A DNA stretch of 22,914 nt from UBA4655 sp964585575 (lineage in GTDB: Bacteria > Planctomycetota > Planctomycetia > Pirellulales > UBA1268). Positions 7,234 through 16,600 of this stretch are shown here, piece after piece. A program made the position numbers and the translations under genes. How positions within the stretch are numbered: position 1 is the stretch's first letter; each line of letters begins with the position of its first letter. The DNA lies in contig CAZPEM010000040.1 in the NCBI GenBank assembly GCA_964585575.1, positions 1 to 22,914 of the forward strand, written 5' to 3'. The notes under the pieces were generated by a model. That model searched no databases. It was not told the DNA's origin and saw nothing but the letters and a program-made list of their open reading frames with translations.

Positions 7234-7315
7234 AAAGGTGCCAGCCACCAAATCTGGAGAACATGTGAAAGATGGAATCGCCCAAAGCGCCCAGATTTGG
7301 TGGCAGGCACCTTTT
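7233..7315. repeat. 83-bp long inverted repeat (REP/MITE-like element)
   Basis: Two 25-base arms (7233-7257 and 7291-7315) are complementary at 24 of 25 positions, the single mismatch being 7243 against 7305. They enclose a 33-base spacer. Each arm carries an internal GGTG-N5-CACC palindrome and ends in an A-run or T-run at the outside. Base composition (A/T-rich arm ends) differs from the surrounding genes. The left arm begins at the last base of the deacetylase stop codon. The spacer contains the ATG (7272) of the following flavoprotein gene, and the right arm is translated as part of it. Its size and form fit a non-autonomous REP-like or MITE-like element. It could also act as a terminator or attenuator hairpin. 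No second copy was seen in the window. Confidence 0.8.
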
Positions 7316-8405
7316 TCCGGAAGTCGTCGTCGTAGGGGCGGGGGTGGCGGGCCTGTGTGCCGCGAGTGAACTCGTGCAGGCTGGGTTGCGGGTGATCGTG
7401 CTCGAGAAATCCCGCGGCGTCGGCGGCCGGATGGCGACCCGCCGCATCGGCGAAGCCGTCTTCGATCACGGCGCGCAGTATTTCACGATCCGCGGCCGTG
7501 CGTTCGGCAACCTGGTGGGAGACGCCCATCGGGCGGGCGTCGTCGCGAAGTGGTGCGACGGCTTCCCCCGGGCCGCGGAAGCGGGCGACGGTCCGCGGGG
7601 CGTGATCGCGTCGGCCGGCGAGGACTTGGCGGCCTGCTGGCGGGGCTCGCGGGGCATGACCGACCTCGCGAAGCGGATCGTCGAGGCGACGGCCGGGGTG
7701 TCGGGGGAGACGGGTGCCTTCGAAGTCCGCACGGCGGCGAAGGTGGTCGCCGTCGGAAGCGACGGGGAGCGGGTGCGGGTCGCGGTGGAGACCGGGGAGC
7801 CGCTCCTGGCGGCCGCGGCGATCGTGACGTCGCCGGCGCCCCAGTCGCTCGATCTCTTTCGGGCCGAAGGCGGCTGCCTTGCGGCCGGCGGCGGCGCGAC
7901 CGATGCCGATGCCGTGCGGAGGCTCGAGGCCATCCGCTACGACCCCTGCTTCGCGGCCATGCTCGTGCTCGATCGACCGAGCCTCGTGCCGTCGCCCGGG
8001 GGGGTTCGGTTCGACGGCGGGCCGATCGCCTGGGTCGCCGACAACCATGCGAAGGGAATCTCGCCGGTGCCTTGCCTGACGATCCACGCCTCGCCGAGCT
8101 TCAGCGCCGCGCACTTCGACGATCCCCCCGAGTCCGTCATGGACCGGCTCGTGGAGGCGGCGCGGCCCTGGATCGACGGCGAACCGACGACGGTGATCCG
8201 CGAACGGTCGCTCCATCGATGGAAGTTTTCGCTCGCCGCGCAGACCGAGGCGTCGCCGATGGTGGCCGTGTCGAACGCCCCGCCGATCGTCTGCTGTGGC
8301 GACGGCTTCGGCGGCGGCCGCGTCGAGGCGGCCGCGTCGAGCGGGCTTGCCGCAGGCCGCTGGCTGGCCCGCGTGCTTGCATCGGACGGCCCTCGAACCC
8401 GATGA
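7272..8405 (+). CDS. FAD-dependent oxidoreductase, renalase-like amine oxidase fold
   Basis: A 377-residue flavoprotein. The N-terminal dinucleotide-binding motif VVVGAGVAGLCAASEL begins near residue 18 and is followed by VIVLEKSRGVGGRMATRR and FDHGAQYFTIRG, typical of renalase-type NAD(P)/FAD oxidoreductases (COG3380-like). The C-terminus has CCGDGFGGGRVEAAASSGLAAG, the second FAD contact. No signal peptide or Tat motif is seen. The substrate is unknown; relatives oxidise amines or dihydronicotinamides. ATG 7272 is the only workable start, because the next in-frame candidate (a GTG) falls inside the FAD motif. This start and the first 14-15 codons lie within the inverted repeat, so MESPKAPRFGGRHLF is probably a non-conserved leader contributed by the repeat. 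A GGAGA (7256-7260) lies 11 bases upstream. Confidence 0.85.
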   Translation: MESPKAPRFGGRHLFPEVVVVGAGVAGLCAASELVQAGLRVIVLEKSRGVGGRMATRRIGEAVFDHGAQYFTIRGRAFGNLVGDAHRAGVVAKWCDGFPRAAEAGDGPRGVIASAGEDLAACWRGSRGMTDLAKRIVEATAGVSGETGAFEVRTAAKVVAVGSDGERVRVAVETGEPLLAAAAIVTSPAPQSLDLFRAEGGCLAAGGGATDADAVRRLEAIRYDPCFAAMLVLDRPSLVPSPGGVRFDGGPIAWVADNHAKGISPVPCLTIHASPSFSAAHFDDPPESVMDRLVEAARPWIDGEPTTVIRERSLHRWKFSLAAQTEASPMVAVSNAPPIVCCGDGFGGGRVEAAASSGLAAGRWLARVLASDGPRTR

Positions 8406-8471
8406 TGTCGTCCGCCGCCGGGTCGGTCAGATCCGGCGATCACCTTCCCTCACGATCCAGGAGCCCATCCC

Positions 8472-9968
8472 ATGGCGACCGCCTTTGCCGGCACAAAACT
8501 CTTGCCCGAAGTGGAACGTTTCCTCGGTGCTGGACCGCTGCAGGGCGTCGTGGGTGGGAAGGACGTCGCCGGCTCCACGGGCGAGACGATGTCCACGCTC
8601 GACCCGGGCACGGGCGAGCCGATCGCCGAGTTTTGCGTGCTCTCGGCCGCCGACGTCGATCAGGCCGTGAAGGCCGCGGCGGAGGCGTTCAAGAAGTCGG
8701 GCTGGGCCACGATGGCCCCGAACGAACGTGGCACGATGCTCCATCGGCTCGCCGATGCGGTTGCGAAGCACCACAAGGCGATCGCGCAGATCGAAGCGAT
8801 CGATGCCGGCAAGATCCTCGCCCATGCCGAGGGGGACGTTCAAAACTTCATCGACACGCTCCGCTACTTCACCGACATGGCACAGCACGTCCAGCGGAGA
8901 AACGTGCTGGCCGTGGCGGGGCACGAGGCCTGGACGGTGCGGAATCCATGGGGGCCGTGCGGGTTCATCTTCCCGTGGAACTTTCCTTTCCTGCTGCTCG
9001 GCTGGGGCGTCGCCCCCGCACTTGCCGCGGGCAACACGGTCGTGGTGAAGCCCGCCGAGGACACGCCGCTCTCGACGATCTATCTCGCGCGGCTCGCCCG
9101 TGAGGTCGGCATCCCCGACGGCGTCATCAATGTGATCCCGGGTACCGGGGCGGGAGCGGGTGCCGCGCTCTCTGCCCATCCGGGCATCAGGAGGATGAGC
9201 TTTACGGGATCGCCCGAGGTCGGCCGGCTCGTCGGCGAGGCATGCGGCCGCAACCTCACGCCCGTGAAGCTCGAACTCGGCGGGAAGGGGGCGGCCGTGG
9301 TGTTCGACGACGTCGATGTCGCGGCAACCGCGGAGAAGCTCGTCGGAGCGATCACGTTCCACACCGGGCAGGTCTGCTGCGATGCCACCCGATGGCTGGT
9401 TCATGAGTCGATCGCGAAGGACTTCCTCGCGGAGTGCCGCCGGAAGATGGAGGCCGTCCATGTCGGTTACCAGCTCGACGACGGGTCGCGGATGGGGCCC
9501 GTCGTCAACGCGAAGCAGCGGGCACGTGTGCTTTCGTACCTGGAGAAGGGGACGAAACAGGGGGCCGAGCCGGTGGTGGCCGGTGGCCCCGCGGAGGTGC
9601 CGGGCAAGGGGGGCTTCTACGTGAAGCCCGCGATCCTCTCCGGGAAGCTCGACAACGTCGCCGCACGGGAGGAGATCTTCGGACCGGTCGCGTTCGTCGC
9701 GACGTTCAAGAGCGAGGACCAGGCGATCTCGATGGCCAACGACACCGACTACGGGCTCGCCAACAGCGTCTGGACGGGAGACCTCGGCCGGGCGGCCCGC
9801 GTCGCCGAGTCGATGGTGGCCGGCAACAGCTGGATCAACGCCCACAACGTCTTCCCCCGCGGCGTGCCGTATGGGGGCGTGAACAAGAGCGGCATGGGAG
9901 GGGGAGTGAACTCGATCGAGACGCTCTTCGACTACTGGCGGAGCCAGTCGGTCGTCCGGCCGCTGTGA
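8472..9968 (+). CDS. Aldehyde dehydrogenase (NAD(P)+-dependent, ALDH superfamily)
   Basis: A 498-residue cytoplasmic enzyme that oxidises an aldehyde to the acid. All family marks are present: the FPWNFPF nucleotide-binding segment, VVKPAED, FTGSPEVGRLV, the general base Glu268 in LELGGKG, the catalytic Cys302 in GQVCCDATR, EEIFGPV, and the C-terminal PYGGVNKSGMG. Numbering of the two catalytic residues coincides with that of ALDH2, so the length is canonical. Resemblance is closest to the betaine/retinal/phenylacetaldehyde group, but substrate specificity cannot be read from sequence. An AGGAG (8459-8463) eight bases before ATG 8472 supports the start. It is flanked by two flavoproteins in the same direction, 66 bases after one and 31 bases before the other. 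Confidence 0.95.
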   Translation: MATAFAGTKLLPEVERFLGAGPLQGVVGGKDVAGSTGETMSTLDPGTGEPIAEFCVLSAADVDQAVKAAAEAFKKSGWATMAPNERGTMLHRLADAVAKHHKAIAQIEAIDAGKILAHAEGDVQNFIDTLRYFTDMAQHVQRRNVLAVAGHEAWTVRNPWGPCGFIFPWNFPFLLLGWGVAPALAAGNTVVVKPAEDTPLSTIYLARLAREVGIPDGVINVIPGTGAGAGAALSAHPGIRRMSFTGSPEVGRLVGEACGRNLTPVKLELGGKGAAVVFDDVDVAATAEKLVGAITFHTGQVCCDATRWLVHESIAKDFLAECRRKMEAVHVGYQLDDGSRMGPVVNAKQRARVLSYLEKGTKQGAEPVVAGGPAEVPGKGGFYVKPAILSGKLDNVAAREEIFGPVAFVATFKSEDQAISMANDTDYGLANSVWTGDLGRAARVAESMVAGNSWINAHNVFPRGVPYGGVNKSGMGGGVNSIETLFDYWRSQSVVRPL

Positions 9969-9999
9969 ACGCCCTTCGATCTGTTGCTGGGCTCGGAGA

Positions 10000-11310
10000 A
10001 TGCACGGTCAACGGATGGAGAAAGCTATTGCTGACGAGGTCGTGATCGTCGGGGCGGGGCTGGCGGGGCTCGCTTGCGCGCGGGAGCTCGTGCGTCGCGG
10101 CAGGCGGGTGACCGTGCTCGAGGCGGCGGACCGGGTTGGCGGGCGCGTCGCGACCGACACGGTCGAGGGCTTTCGGGTCGACCGCGGGTTCCAGGTCTAC
10201 AACGACGCCTATCCGGAGGGCGCGCGGCAGCTCGATCTCGCGGCGTTGCGACTCGGACGGTTCGACGCGGGCGCCCTCGTGGCCGACGGAGGTCGGCTGC
10301 GGGCCGTGGCCGACCCTTGGCGTCGGCCGCTGGCGGCGATCTGGTCGGTCGTCGACGGCACGGTCGGGCTCGCCGACGGAGTCCGCACGGCAAAGCTGCG
10401 ACATGACGCGATCGCCGCGTTCCGCTCGGGGCGGTGCGATCCAGACCGGCCCACGGCGGCGTCGTTCGGCACGGCGGCCATCTCCGAGCGATCCACCCGC
10501 GAGGAGCTTTCGGCCCGCGGATTTTCCGGCGCGTTCGTGAACCGTTTCTTTCGGCCTTTCTTCGGCGGCGTGTTTCTGGAGCGGGCCCTCGACACGTCGG
10601 CGACGGTGTTTCTCTTCGACTTCGCGATGTTCGCCCTCGGGCGGGCTTGCCTGCCGGCCGGCGGCATGGACGCAATTCCGCGGCAGCTCGCCGCGGCCAT
10701 TCCGGCGGGATCCGTCCGCCTGGGCCATCGCGTCCGTCGCGTCGAGCCCGGTCGCGTGATTCTCGATGACGGCACCGAACTCCTGGCGGCGGAGGTGGTC
10801 GTCGCGACGGAGGGCTCCGTGGCGGGGAGGCTCGTGCCCGAAACCTTCCGCGCCGCCTGGGGCGACCGCCGTACGAAGTCCACCCGCATGGTCTCGTTTG
10901 CGGTGGCGAAGTCGCCGCTTTCGCGGCCGACGCTCGTCGTGAACGCGGAGCCGACCGGTGCGATCGACAACCTCACGGTCCCGTCCGACATTGCGGATGG
11001 GTATGCTCCTGCGGGGCAGTCGCTCGTGTGCGTGTCGGTGCGTGAGGGCTGCCGGGAAACGGATGTCTCGCTCGTCGACGCCGTGCGGCGGCAGGCCGCG
11101 AACTGGTTCGGCGACTCGTGCCGATCGTGGCGGCACCTCTCGACCGTGACGATCGACCACGCGCTGCCCGACGAGTCGCCGTCGGCACGTCGGCTGCGGC
11201 CGACCGCTCCGCGGCTCGCCCCTGGCCTCCTGCTCTGCGGCGACCACACGACCTCGGGCTCGATCAACGGTGCCCTCGCGAGCGGTCGACTCGCCGCAGA
11301 AGCATGTTGA
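10000..11310 (+). CDS. FAD-dependent amine oxidase/protoporphyrinogen oxidase-fold protein
   Basis: A 436-residue flavoprotein of the amine oxidase/phytoene desaturase/PPOX fold. The N-terminus carries VVIVGAGLAGLACARELVRRGRRVTVLEAADRVGGRVATD, the FAD-binding motif plus the GGR turn. The middle has FVNRFFRPFFGGVFLER and LPAGGMDAIPRQLA, and the C-terminus has LLLCGDHTTSGSINGALASGRLAA. It is not obviously HemY or CrtI, since diagnostic regions of these were not recognised. The substrate is unknown. Possible starts are ATG 10000 and ATG 10015 (MEKAIADEVVIVGAG); the latter places the motif closer to the usual distance from the N-terminus. It follows the aldehyde dehydrogenase by 31 bases. A UUCG hairpin about 80 bases downstream may end the transcript. 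Confidence 0.87.
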   Translation: MHGQRMEKAIADEVVIVGAGLAGLACARELVRRGRRVTVLEAADRVGGRVATDTVEGFRVDRGFQVYNDAYPEGARQLDLAALRLGRFDAGALVADGGRLRAVADPWRRPLAAIWSVVDGTVGLADGVRTAKLRHDAIAAFRSGRCDPDRPTAASFGTAAISERSTREELSARGFSGAFVNRFFRPFFGGVFLERALDTSATVFLFDFAMFALGRACLPAGGMDAIPRQLAAAIPAGSVRLGHRVRRVEPGRVILDDGTELLAAEVVVATEGSVAGRLVPETFRAAWGDRRTKSTRMVSFAVAKSPLSRPTLVVNAEPTGAIDNLTVPSDIADGYAPAGQSLVCVSVREGCRETDVSLVDAVRRQAANWFGDSCRSWRHLSTVTIDHALPDESPSARRLRPTAPRLAPGLLLCGDHTTSGSINGALASGRLAAEAC

Positions 11311-11389
11311 TCCCTGATTCTCGCGTCGGCTTGGCGACAGATGTGAAGGATGCCGGATTGCCGCCGGTGGGGCAGATGCTCCCTCGCTT

Positions 11390-11405
11390 CTGCGGTTCGC
11401 CGCAG
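11390..11405 (+). terminator. UUCG-tetraloop hairpin downstream of the flavoprotein
   Basis: CTGCGG (11390-11395) pairs perfectly with CCGCAG (11400-11405) around a TTCG loop. It is followed by TTAAGG, so no T-tract is present. It lies 80 bases after the flavoprotein stop and just upstream of the TetR promoter region. A Rho-independent terminator without a proper T-tract, or an RNA-stabilising hairpin, are both possible. Confidence 0.35.
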
Positions 11406-11416
11406 TTAAGGACGTC

Positions 11417-11443
11417 TTGCCGGATCGGTTTCCGGGTTATACA
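11417..11443 (+). promoter_or_regulatory. Promoter candidate for the TetR-RND operon
   Basis: TTGCCG (11417-11422) and TATACA (11438-11443) are spaced by 15 bases, in the most A/T-rich stretch between the flavoprotein and the tetR gene. The spacing is short for a sigma70 promoter. It lies directly upstream of a palindrome that would overlap the transcription start, the usual arrangement for a TetR-family self-repressed promoter. Confidence 0.4.
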
Positions 11444-11448
11444 GTTGA

Positions 11449-11466
11449 TTTAAACAGCTGTTTGAA
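11449..11466 (+). promoter_or_regulatory. Palindromic operator candidate for the TetR-family repressor
   Basis: The core AAACAGCTGTTT (11452-11463) is a perfect 12-bp palindrome. Extended to 18 bases, it stays symmetric at all but one pair. It sits 12 bases upstream of the GTG start of the tetR gene and just downstream of the promoter candidate. Position, size and symmetry fit a TetR-family dimer site for autoregulation of the downstream efflux operon. Binding is inferred, not shown. Confidence 0.6.
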
Positions 11467-11477
11467 GCATTTTTCCC

Positions 11478-12218
11478 GTGAATTCCGTGGCAAGCGTGAG
11501 ATCGAGAACGACCGCCGATGCCCCCGTCGCCGACGGTGCGTCGATGCCGGATGATGCTCGGGATCGCATTCTGCTCGCCGCCGGACAGGCATTCGCGGAG
11601 CATGGGTTCGAAGGGGCAACGGTTCGCGACATCTGTCTGGCAGCCGGGGTGAACGTCGCGGCGGTCAACTACTACTTCGGCGACAAGCGGCGGCTGTACA
11701 TCGAGAGCGTCAAGCACGCCCATCGCTCGCGGGTCGAGCAGGTGCCGCTTCCGGAATGGCCGTCCGGCACACCGGCCGCTGAGCGGCTTCGCGATTTCGT
11801 CGACAACATGCTCGAACGCATGCTGGGATTCGGCCAGCCGCCGTGGCAGGTTCGCCTGATGATGCGGGAGGTCCTGCAGCCGACCGACGCCTGCCGCGAA
11901 CTCGTCGAGGACTACATTCGGCCGCACTTCGACGTGCTGCTGGGCATCCTCGACGAGATCGTCGGCGGGCGGCTTCCGTTCGCCGAGTTGAGGCGAATCG
12001 GCCTCTCCATCGTGGGGCAGTGTTTCCTCTACCGCGCCGCCGGCGACGTCGTCGGCATGCTGGTGCCGCCCGACGAACTCGCCGCGGTCCACACGCCGAG
12101 GCGAATCGCCGAACATGTCACCCGCTTCACGCTCGCCGCGCTCGGCACCGGGCCGGTGATCGGCGGCGACGCTGCCGGCATTCATCCATCGCTCCCCTCC
12201 TGGAAGGCCGTCGAATGA
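11478..12218 (+). CDS. TetR/AcrR family transcriptional regulator (CecR-like)
   Basis: A DNA-binding repressor of up to 246 residues. The helix-turn-helix lies around residues 30-75 (RILLAAGQAFAEHGFEGATVRDICLAAGVNVAAVNYYFGDKRRLY), the classic TetR pattern. The C-terminal ligand domain (WQVRLMMREVLQPT, IGLSIVGQCFLYRAA) resembles the DUF1956/CecR type that controls exporters. The GTG at 11478 gives the full frame; ATG 11544 (MPDDARDRIL), 22 codons later, removes a non-conserved tail and may be the true start. The stop overlaps the ATG of the adaptor gene by ATGA, so translation is coupled. A palindrome upstream is the likely binding site. The inducer is unknown but is probably a pump substrate. 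Confidence 0.92.
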   Translation: MNSVASVRSRTTADAPVADGASMPDDARDRILLAAGQAFAEHGFEGATVRDICLAAGVNVAAVNYYFGDKRRLYIESVKHAHRSRVEQVPLPEWPSGTPAAERLRDFVDNMLERMLGFGQPPWQVRLMMREVLQPTDACRELVEDYIRPHFDVLLGILDEIVGGRLPFAELRRIGLSIVGQCFLYRAAGDVVGMLVPPDELAAVHTPRRIAEHVTRFTLAALGTGPVIGGDAAGIHPSLPSWKAVE

Positions 12219-13648
12219 AGCTGCTTCGCGAACTCCTCGGCTGGATCATGCCCGTCGTGATCCTCGGCGGGGCGATCTGGGCCTTCATGGCAATGGGCAG
12301 CCAGCCTCCGCCGGCCCGCAGATCGGCCGACCGTCCGCCGGCTCCTTCCGTTGAGACCGCCTTGGTCGAGCCGGAACAGGGCGGGATCGACGTCGTGGCC
12401 GACGGCGTCGTGGTGCCGCTGCGGGAGGTGACGCTCGCCGCCGAGGTGCCGGGGCGGGTCCTCGAGAAGACTGCGGCCTGCAAGGCGGGCCGGTTCGTGA
12501 AGGCGGGAACGGTGCTCTTCCGGATCGACCCCCGCGACTACGAGCTCGACGTGCAGCGGCTCGACCGCGAGCTCGCCCAGGCCGGACTCATGATCGAGGA
12601 GGTTGACGAGGAGATGGTGCAGAACGCCACCTCGACCGAGCTCGCCCAGAGACAGGTGGAGCTCGCCCGCCGGGAGGTGAAGCGGCTCGACGGACTCAAG
12701 GCGGGCAAGATCGTGACGGAAGCGGAGCACGAGCGTGCCGTCCGCGACGAGCTGACCGCGACGAACGCGGTGACGACGCTCCAGGGGCAGCGGCGGGTGC
12801 TTGCCAAGCGGCGGAACCGCCTGCTCGAGGCGCAGTCGCTCGCCTCGACCATGCTCGAGCGGGCGAGGCTCGATCTCGAGCGGACGACCGTGAGGGCGCC
12901 GGCCGATGGCGTCGTCGTCCAGGACACGGTGGAGCAGGACTCCTACGTTGCGAAGGGCACCCCTCTCGTGACGCTCGAGGACACCGCCGCCGCGGAGGTG
13001 CGGACGAGCCTGCAAATGGAGCAGGTCGCGAGGATCTGGGGCGGCCGTGAGTCCGAGGGGTCGACGCCGCCGGCCGCACGCTCCCGTTCCGCCTACGAGG
13101 TGCCCGACACGCCCGCGACCGTCGTCTTCCGTCTCGGGGACCGGCGGTACGAGTGGACGGGCACGCTCTCGCGGCAGGAGGGCCGTGGTCTCGACGAGAA
13201 GACCCGCACGCTCCCCTTTCGCGTGCTCGTGAAGGATCCCGCCGACGTGCGGTCGATCGACCGCTACGGCGCGGTGATGGCCGAATTGCCCGCCGAGGCG
13301 CCGCGGGCTCTGCTGCGAGGGATGTTCGTCGAGGTCCGCGTCCACGTCGAATCGACGCACAAGCTCGTGTCGATTCCCGACGATGCCCGGCGGCCGAATG
13401 GCGAGGTCTGGGTCGTGCGGGACGGTCGGCTCGTCATCCTCTCGCCGAAGCCGCTCGACTCCCGGGGCGGCCGCAGCGTCTACGAGTCGCTCGCGTCTGG
13501 GCTCCGGCCCGGCGATCGAGTGGTCACGAGCCAGCTCTCGACCGTTCGCGACGGCATGGCCGTGACGGAGTCGGGCCGCGGCGAGCGGCAGTCGGTAAAG
13601 ACCGCCGCCGCCGACGCGGGCGACGCCCCCGTGAGCACGACGCCCTGA
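12215..13648 (+). CDS. RND efflux periplasmic adaptor (HlyD/AcrA-type membrane fusion protein)
   Basis: A 477-residue adaptor that joins an inner-membrane RND pump to an outer-membrane channel across the periplasm. A single N-terminal anchor (LLGWIMPVVILGGAIWAFMAM, about residues 7-27) replaces a lipoprotein signal. A lipoyl/barrel half-motif follows (ADGVVVPLREVTLAAEVPGRVLEK), then a long charged helical hairpin (about 110-225, probable coiled coil), then the second lipoyl half (TTVRAPADGVVVQDTVEQDSYVAKG). Beta-barrel and membrane-proximal regions form the C-terminus. ATG 12215 overlaps the tetR stop and has GGAAGG at seven bases' distance. The pump gene starts 27 bases downstream. No outer-membrane TolC-like gene is in the window. 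The helical hairpin looks somewhat long, but the family varies. Confidence 0.92.
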   Translation: MKLLRELLGWIMPVVILGGAIWAFMAMGSQPPPARRSADRPPAPSVETALVEPEQGGIDVVADGVVVPLREVTLAAEVPGRVLEKTAACKAGRFVKAGTVLFRIDPRDYELDVQRLDRELAQAGLMIEEVDEEMVQNATSTELAQRQVELARREVKRLDGLKAGKIVTEAEHERAVRDELTATNAVTTLQGQRRVLAKRRNRLLEAQSLASTMLERARLDLERTTVRAPADGVVVQDTVEQDSYVAKGTPLVTLEDTAAAEVRTSLQMEQVARIWGGRESEGSTPPAARSRSAYEVPDTPATVVFRLGDRRYEWTGTLSRQEGRGLDEKTRTLPFRVLVKDPADVRSIDRYGAVMAELPAEAPRALLRGMFVEVRVHVESTHKLVSIPDDARRPNGEVWVVRDGRLVILSPKPLDSRGGRSVYESLASGLRPGDRVVTSQLSTVRDGMAVTESGRGERQSVKTAAADAGDAPVSTTP

Positions 13649-13675
13649 CGGCCTTCATCTGGTGAGATCATCGGC

Positions 13676-16600
13676 ATGAGAACGATCGTCAGCTGGACCG
13701 TCCGCAACATGCCGGCGATGAACACGCTCGTCATCGCCATCCTGCTCGTGGGCGCGGCCGCATTCGCCTCGATGCGGCGGGAGGTGTTTCCGGAATTCGA
13801 TCTCGAGATCGTGCTCGTTTCGGTGCCCTATCCCGGATCCTCGCCCGAAGAGGTCGAGGAGGGGATCTGCCAGAAGGTCGAGGAGGCCTGTCGGAGCGTC
13901 TCCGGGATCAAAAAGATCACGAGCGTCGCCCAGGAAGGGATGGGCTTCTGTGTCTTCGAGCTCGAGGACAGCGTGAAGGACGTGCAGAAGGTGCTCGGGG
14001 AGATCCGCTCGGAGGTCGAGCGGATTCCCAGCATGCCGGAGCTGGCGGAGGATCCCAAGGTCGAGCAGGTGACGCTCCGTACGGCGGCGATCAAGGTCGG
14101 CGTGCTCGCCCCGGCCGGTCGCGACGTCTCCGAGTGGGAACTTCGCGACGTCGCGGAGGGGGTCCGCGACGACCTGCTCGCGCTCCCTTCCGTCTCGGCG
14201 GCGAACCTGCTCGGGGTGAAGGACTACGAGATCGACGTCGAGATCTCCGAGGAGACGCTGCGGAAGTACGGTCTGACGCTGCGAGCGGTGGCCGACATCG
14301 TCCGCCGGGAGAACCTGGAGCTTCCCGGCGGCACGATCCGCAGCGAGTCGGGGGAGATCCTCCTGCGGGGCAAGAACAAGCGGTATTCGGGGGCCGAGAT
14401 CGCGAAGCTGCCGCTCGTCACGCTTCCCGATGGCCTCGTGCTCACCGTCGGCGATCTCGGCACCGTGCGGGACGAGTTTGCCGACGTGGCGGTGACCAAC
14501 CGGATCAACGGCCGGCCGGGCATGGTCGTCTCGATCGACCGCAGCTCGGGCGAGGACCTGCTCGCGATGGTCGCGTCGGTGAAGGACTACGTGGCCGGGG
14601 CGAAGCTGCCCGAGGGCTACGAGCTCATGGTCTGGGCCGACCAGTCGATCGACGTGCAGGACCGGCTGCGGATGCTCATCGAGAACGGGCTCCAGGGTCT
14701 CCTGATCGTCTTCGTGATGCTCTCGCTCTTCCTCGACCTCAAGATCGCCTTCTGGGTCGCCATGGGCATCCCGTTCTCGATGCTCGGCACGGGGGCCCTC
14801 ATGTACGGCACCGACCAGACGCTCAACATGCTCTCGATGTTCGCGTTCCTGATGGCGATCGGGATCGTGGTGGACGACGCGATCGTCGTCAGCGACAACG
14901 TCGATCGGCACCGCCGCATGGGGAAGAGCCTGACCCAGGCGGCGATCGACGGGACGGTGGAGGTGATCCCGAGCGTCATCTCGAGCGTGCTCACGACCGT
15001 GATCACGTTCCTGCCGCTCTGCTTCGTCTCGGGCGTGATGGGGAAGTTCATCGCCGTGATGCCCTTCGCGTTCATCTCGACGCTCCTCGTGTCGCTCGCC
15101 GAGTCGACGCTCGTGCTCCCCGGTCACCTCGCCCACGAGAAGAACCTCGTCTTCACGATCTTCGGGATCGTGCTCAAGCCGCTCACGCTGCTTTTGCCGC
15201 TCGTCGCCCGGCTCCAGCGTGGCTGCGACGCCGGGCTCAAATGGTTCGTGAAGCGGGTCTACTCGCCGGTCCTGGAGGTCGCGCTCGACAACCGGCTGAC
15301 GGTGCTCGCGACCGCCGTGGGAATCCTGCTGTTGGCGGTCGGAATCGTGCGGAGCGGCATCACGCCCTTCTCGCTCTTCCCCAAGATCGACGCCAACCGG
15401 CTGCTCGCGAAGATCGTCTTCCCCGACGGTGCGCCCGCGAAGACGACCGAGGAGGCGACGCTGCGGATCGAGCGGGCCGCCTACGAGACCTCGAAGAAGT
15501 TCTCGTCGGGCGCCGCGCCGATCCTCACGATCGTGCACCGTTCCGTCGGGCAGGTGGCCGCACAGGGGGAGGTCGGCCCCAACGCCCGCATGAGCGGCAG
15601 CCACGTCGGGGCCGTGGCGATCGAGCTCGTTCCCGGCGAGGAGCGGAGCGTCACGAGCGAGCAGTTCATCAGCGAGTGGCGGCGGGCGGCCGGCGAGTTT
15701 CCCGGGTCCGAGACGCTCCTCTACGGGAGTGAAAACATCGGCCCCGGCGGAAAGCCGATCGAGTTCAAGCTGCTCGCGAACTCTTCTCCCGAGGGCGTGC
15801 GGCAGCTCGAGGCGGCGGTCGAGCGGTGCAAGGAGTGGCTCGCCCAGTACCCGGGCGTGATCGACATCGACGACGACTCGCGGCCCGGCAAGTGGGAATA
15901 CCAGGTGAAGGTGAAGCCGCGGGCCGAGACGATGGGGGTCTCGCTCGCCGACCTCGCCTCCACCGTCCGCGCGAGCTACTACGGCGAGGAGGTGATGCGG
16001 CTCCAGCGGGGGCGTCACGAGGTGAAGCTCATGGTCCGCTACCCGCGGGAGGAGCGGCGGAGCTTCGGGACGCTCGAGGAGATCCGCGTGACCGGGGCGG
16101 ACGGCGTGAAGCGGCCGATCTCGGAGCTCGCCGACGTCACCGTCACCCGCGGCTACTCGGAGATCAACCGGCTCGGCCAGAAACGGTCGATCACGGTGTC
16201 GGCCGACATCGACGTGGCCAAAAGCTCGCTCACGAGCTCGCTGGTGACGGCCGACCTCGAGAAGCGGCTCATGCCGGGCCTTCTCGCCGACTTCCCGCTC
16301 GTCCGCGTGCGGTGGGAAGGGGAGCAGGAACAGACCCAGGAAAGTCTGCGGAGCCTCGGCGTCGGGTTCGTCGTCGCCCTGTTCGCGATGTTCGTGCTCC
16401 TGACGATGGAGTTCAAGTCGTACTTCCAGCCGTTCCTCATCATCGCGATCATCCCGTTTGGATGCGCGGGGGCGATCTTCGGCCACGCCCTGATGGGAAT
16501 GCCGCTCACGCTCTTCAGCATGTTCGGTCTCGTGGCGCTCGCCGGCGTCGTGGTGAACGATTCCATCGTGCTGATCGACTTCATCAACCACAGGGTTCGC

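Noticed and set aside
7233..7315. A CRISPR unit or full insertion sequence at the inverted repeat
   Set aside because: There is only one pair of arms and no repeat-spacer series. The interior is 33 bases, with no room for a transposase and no clear target-site duplication.
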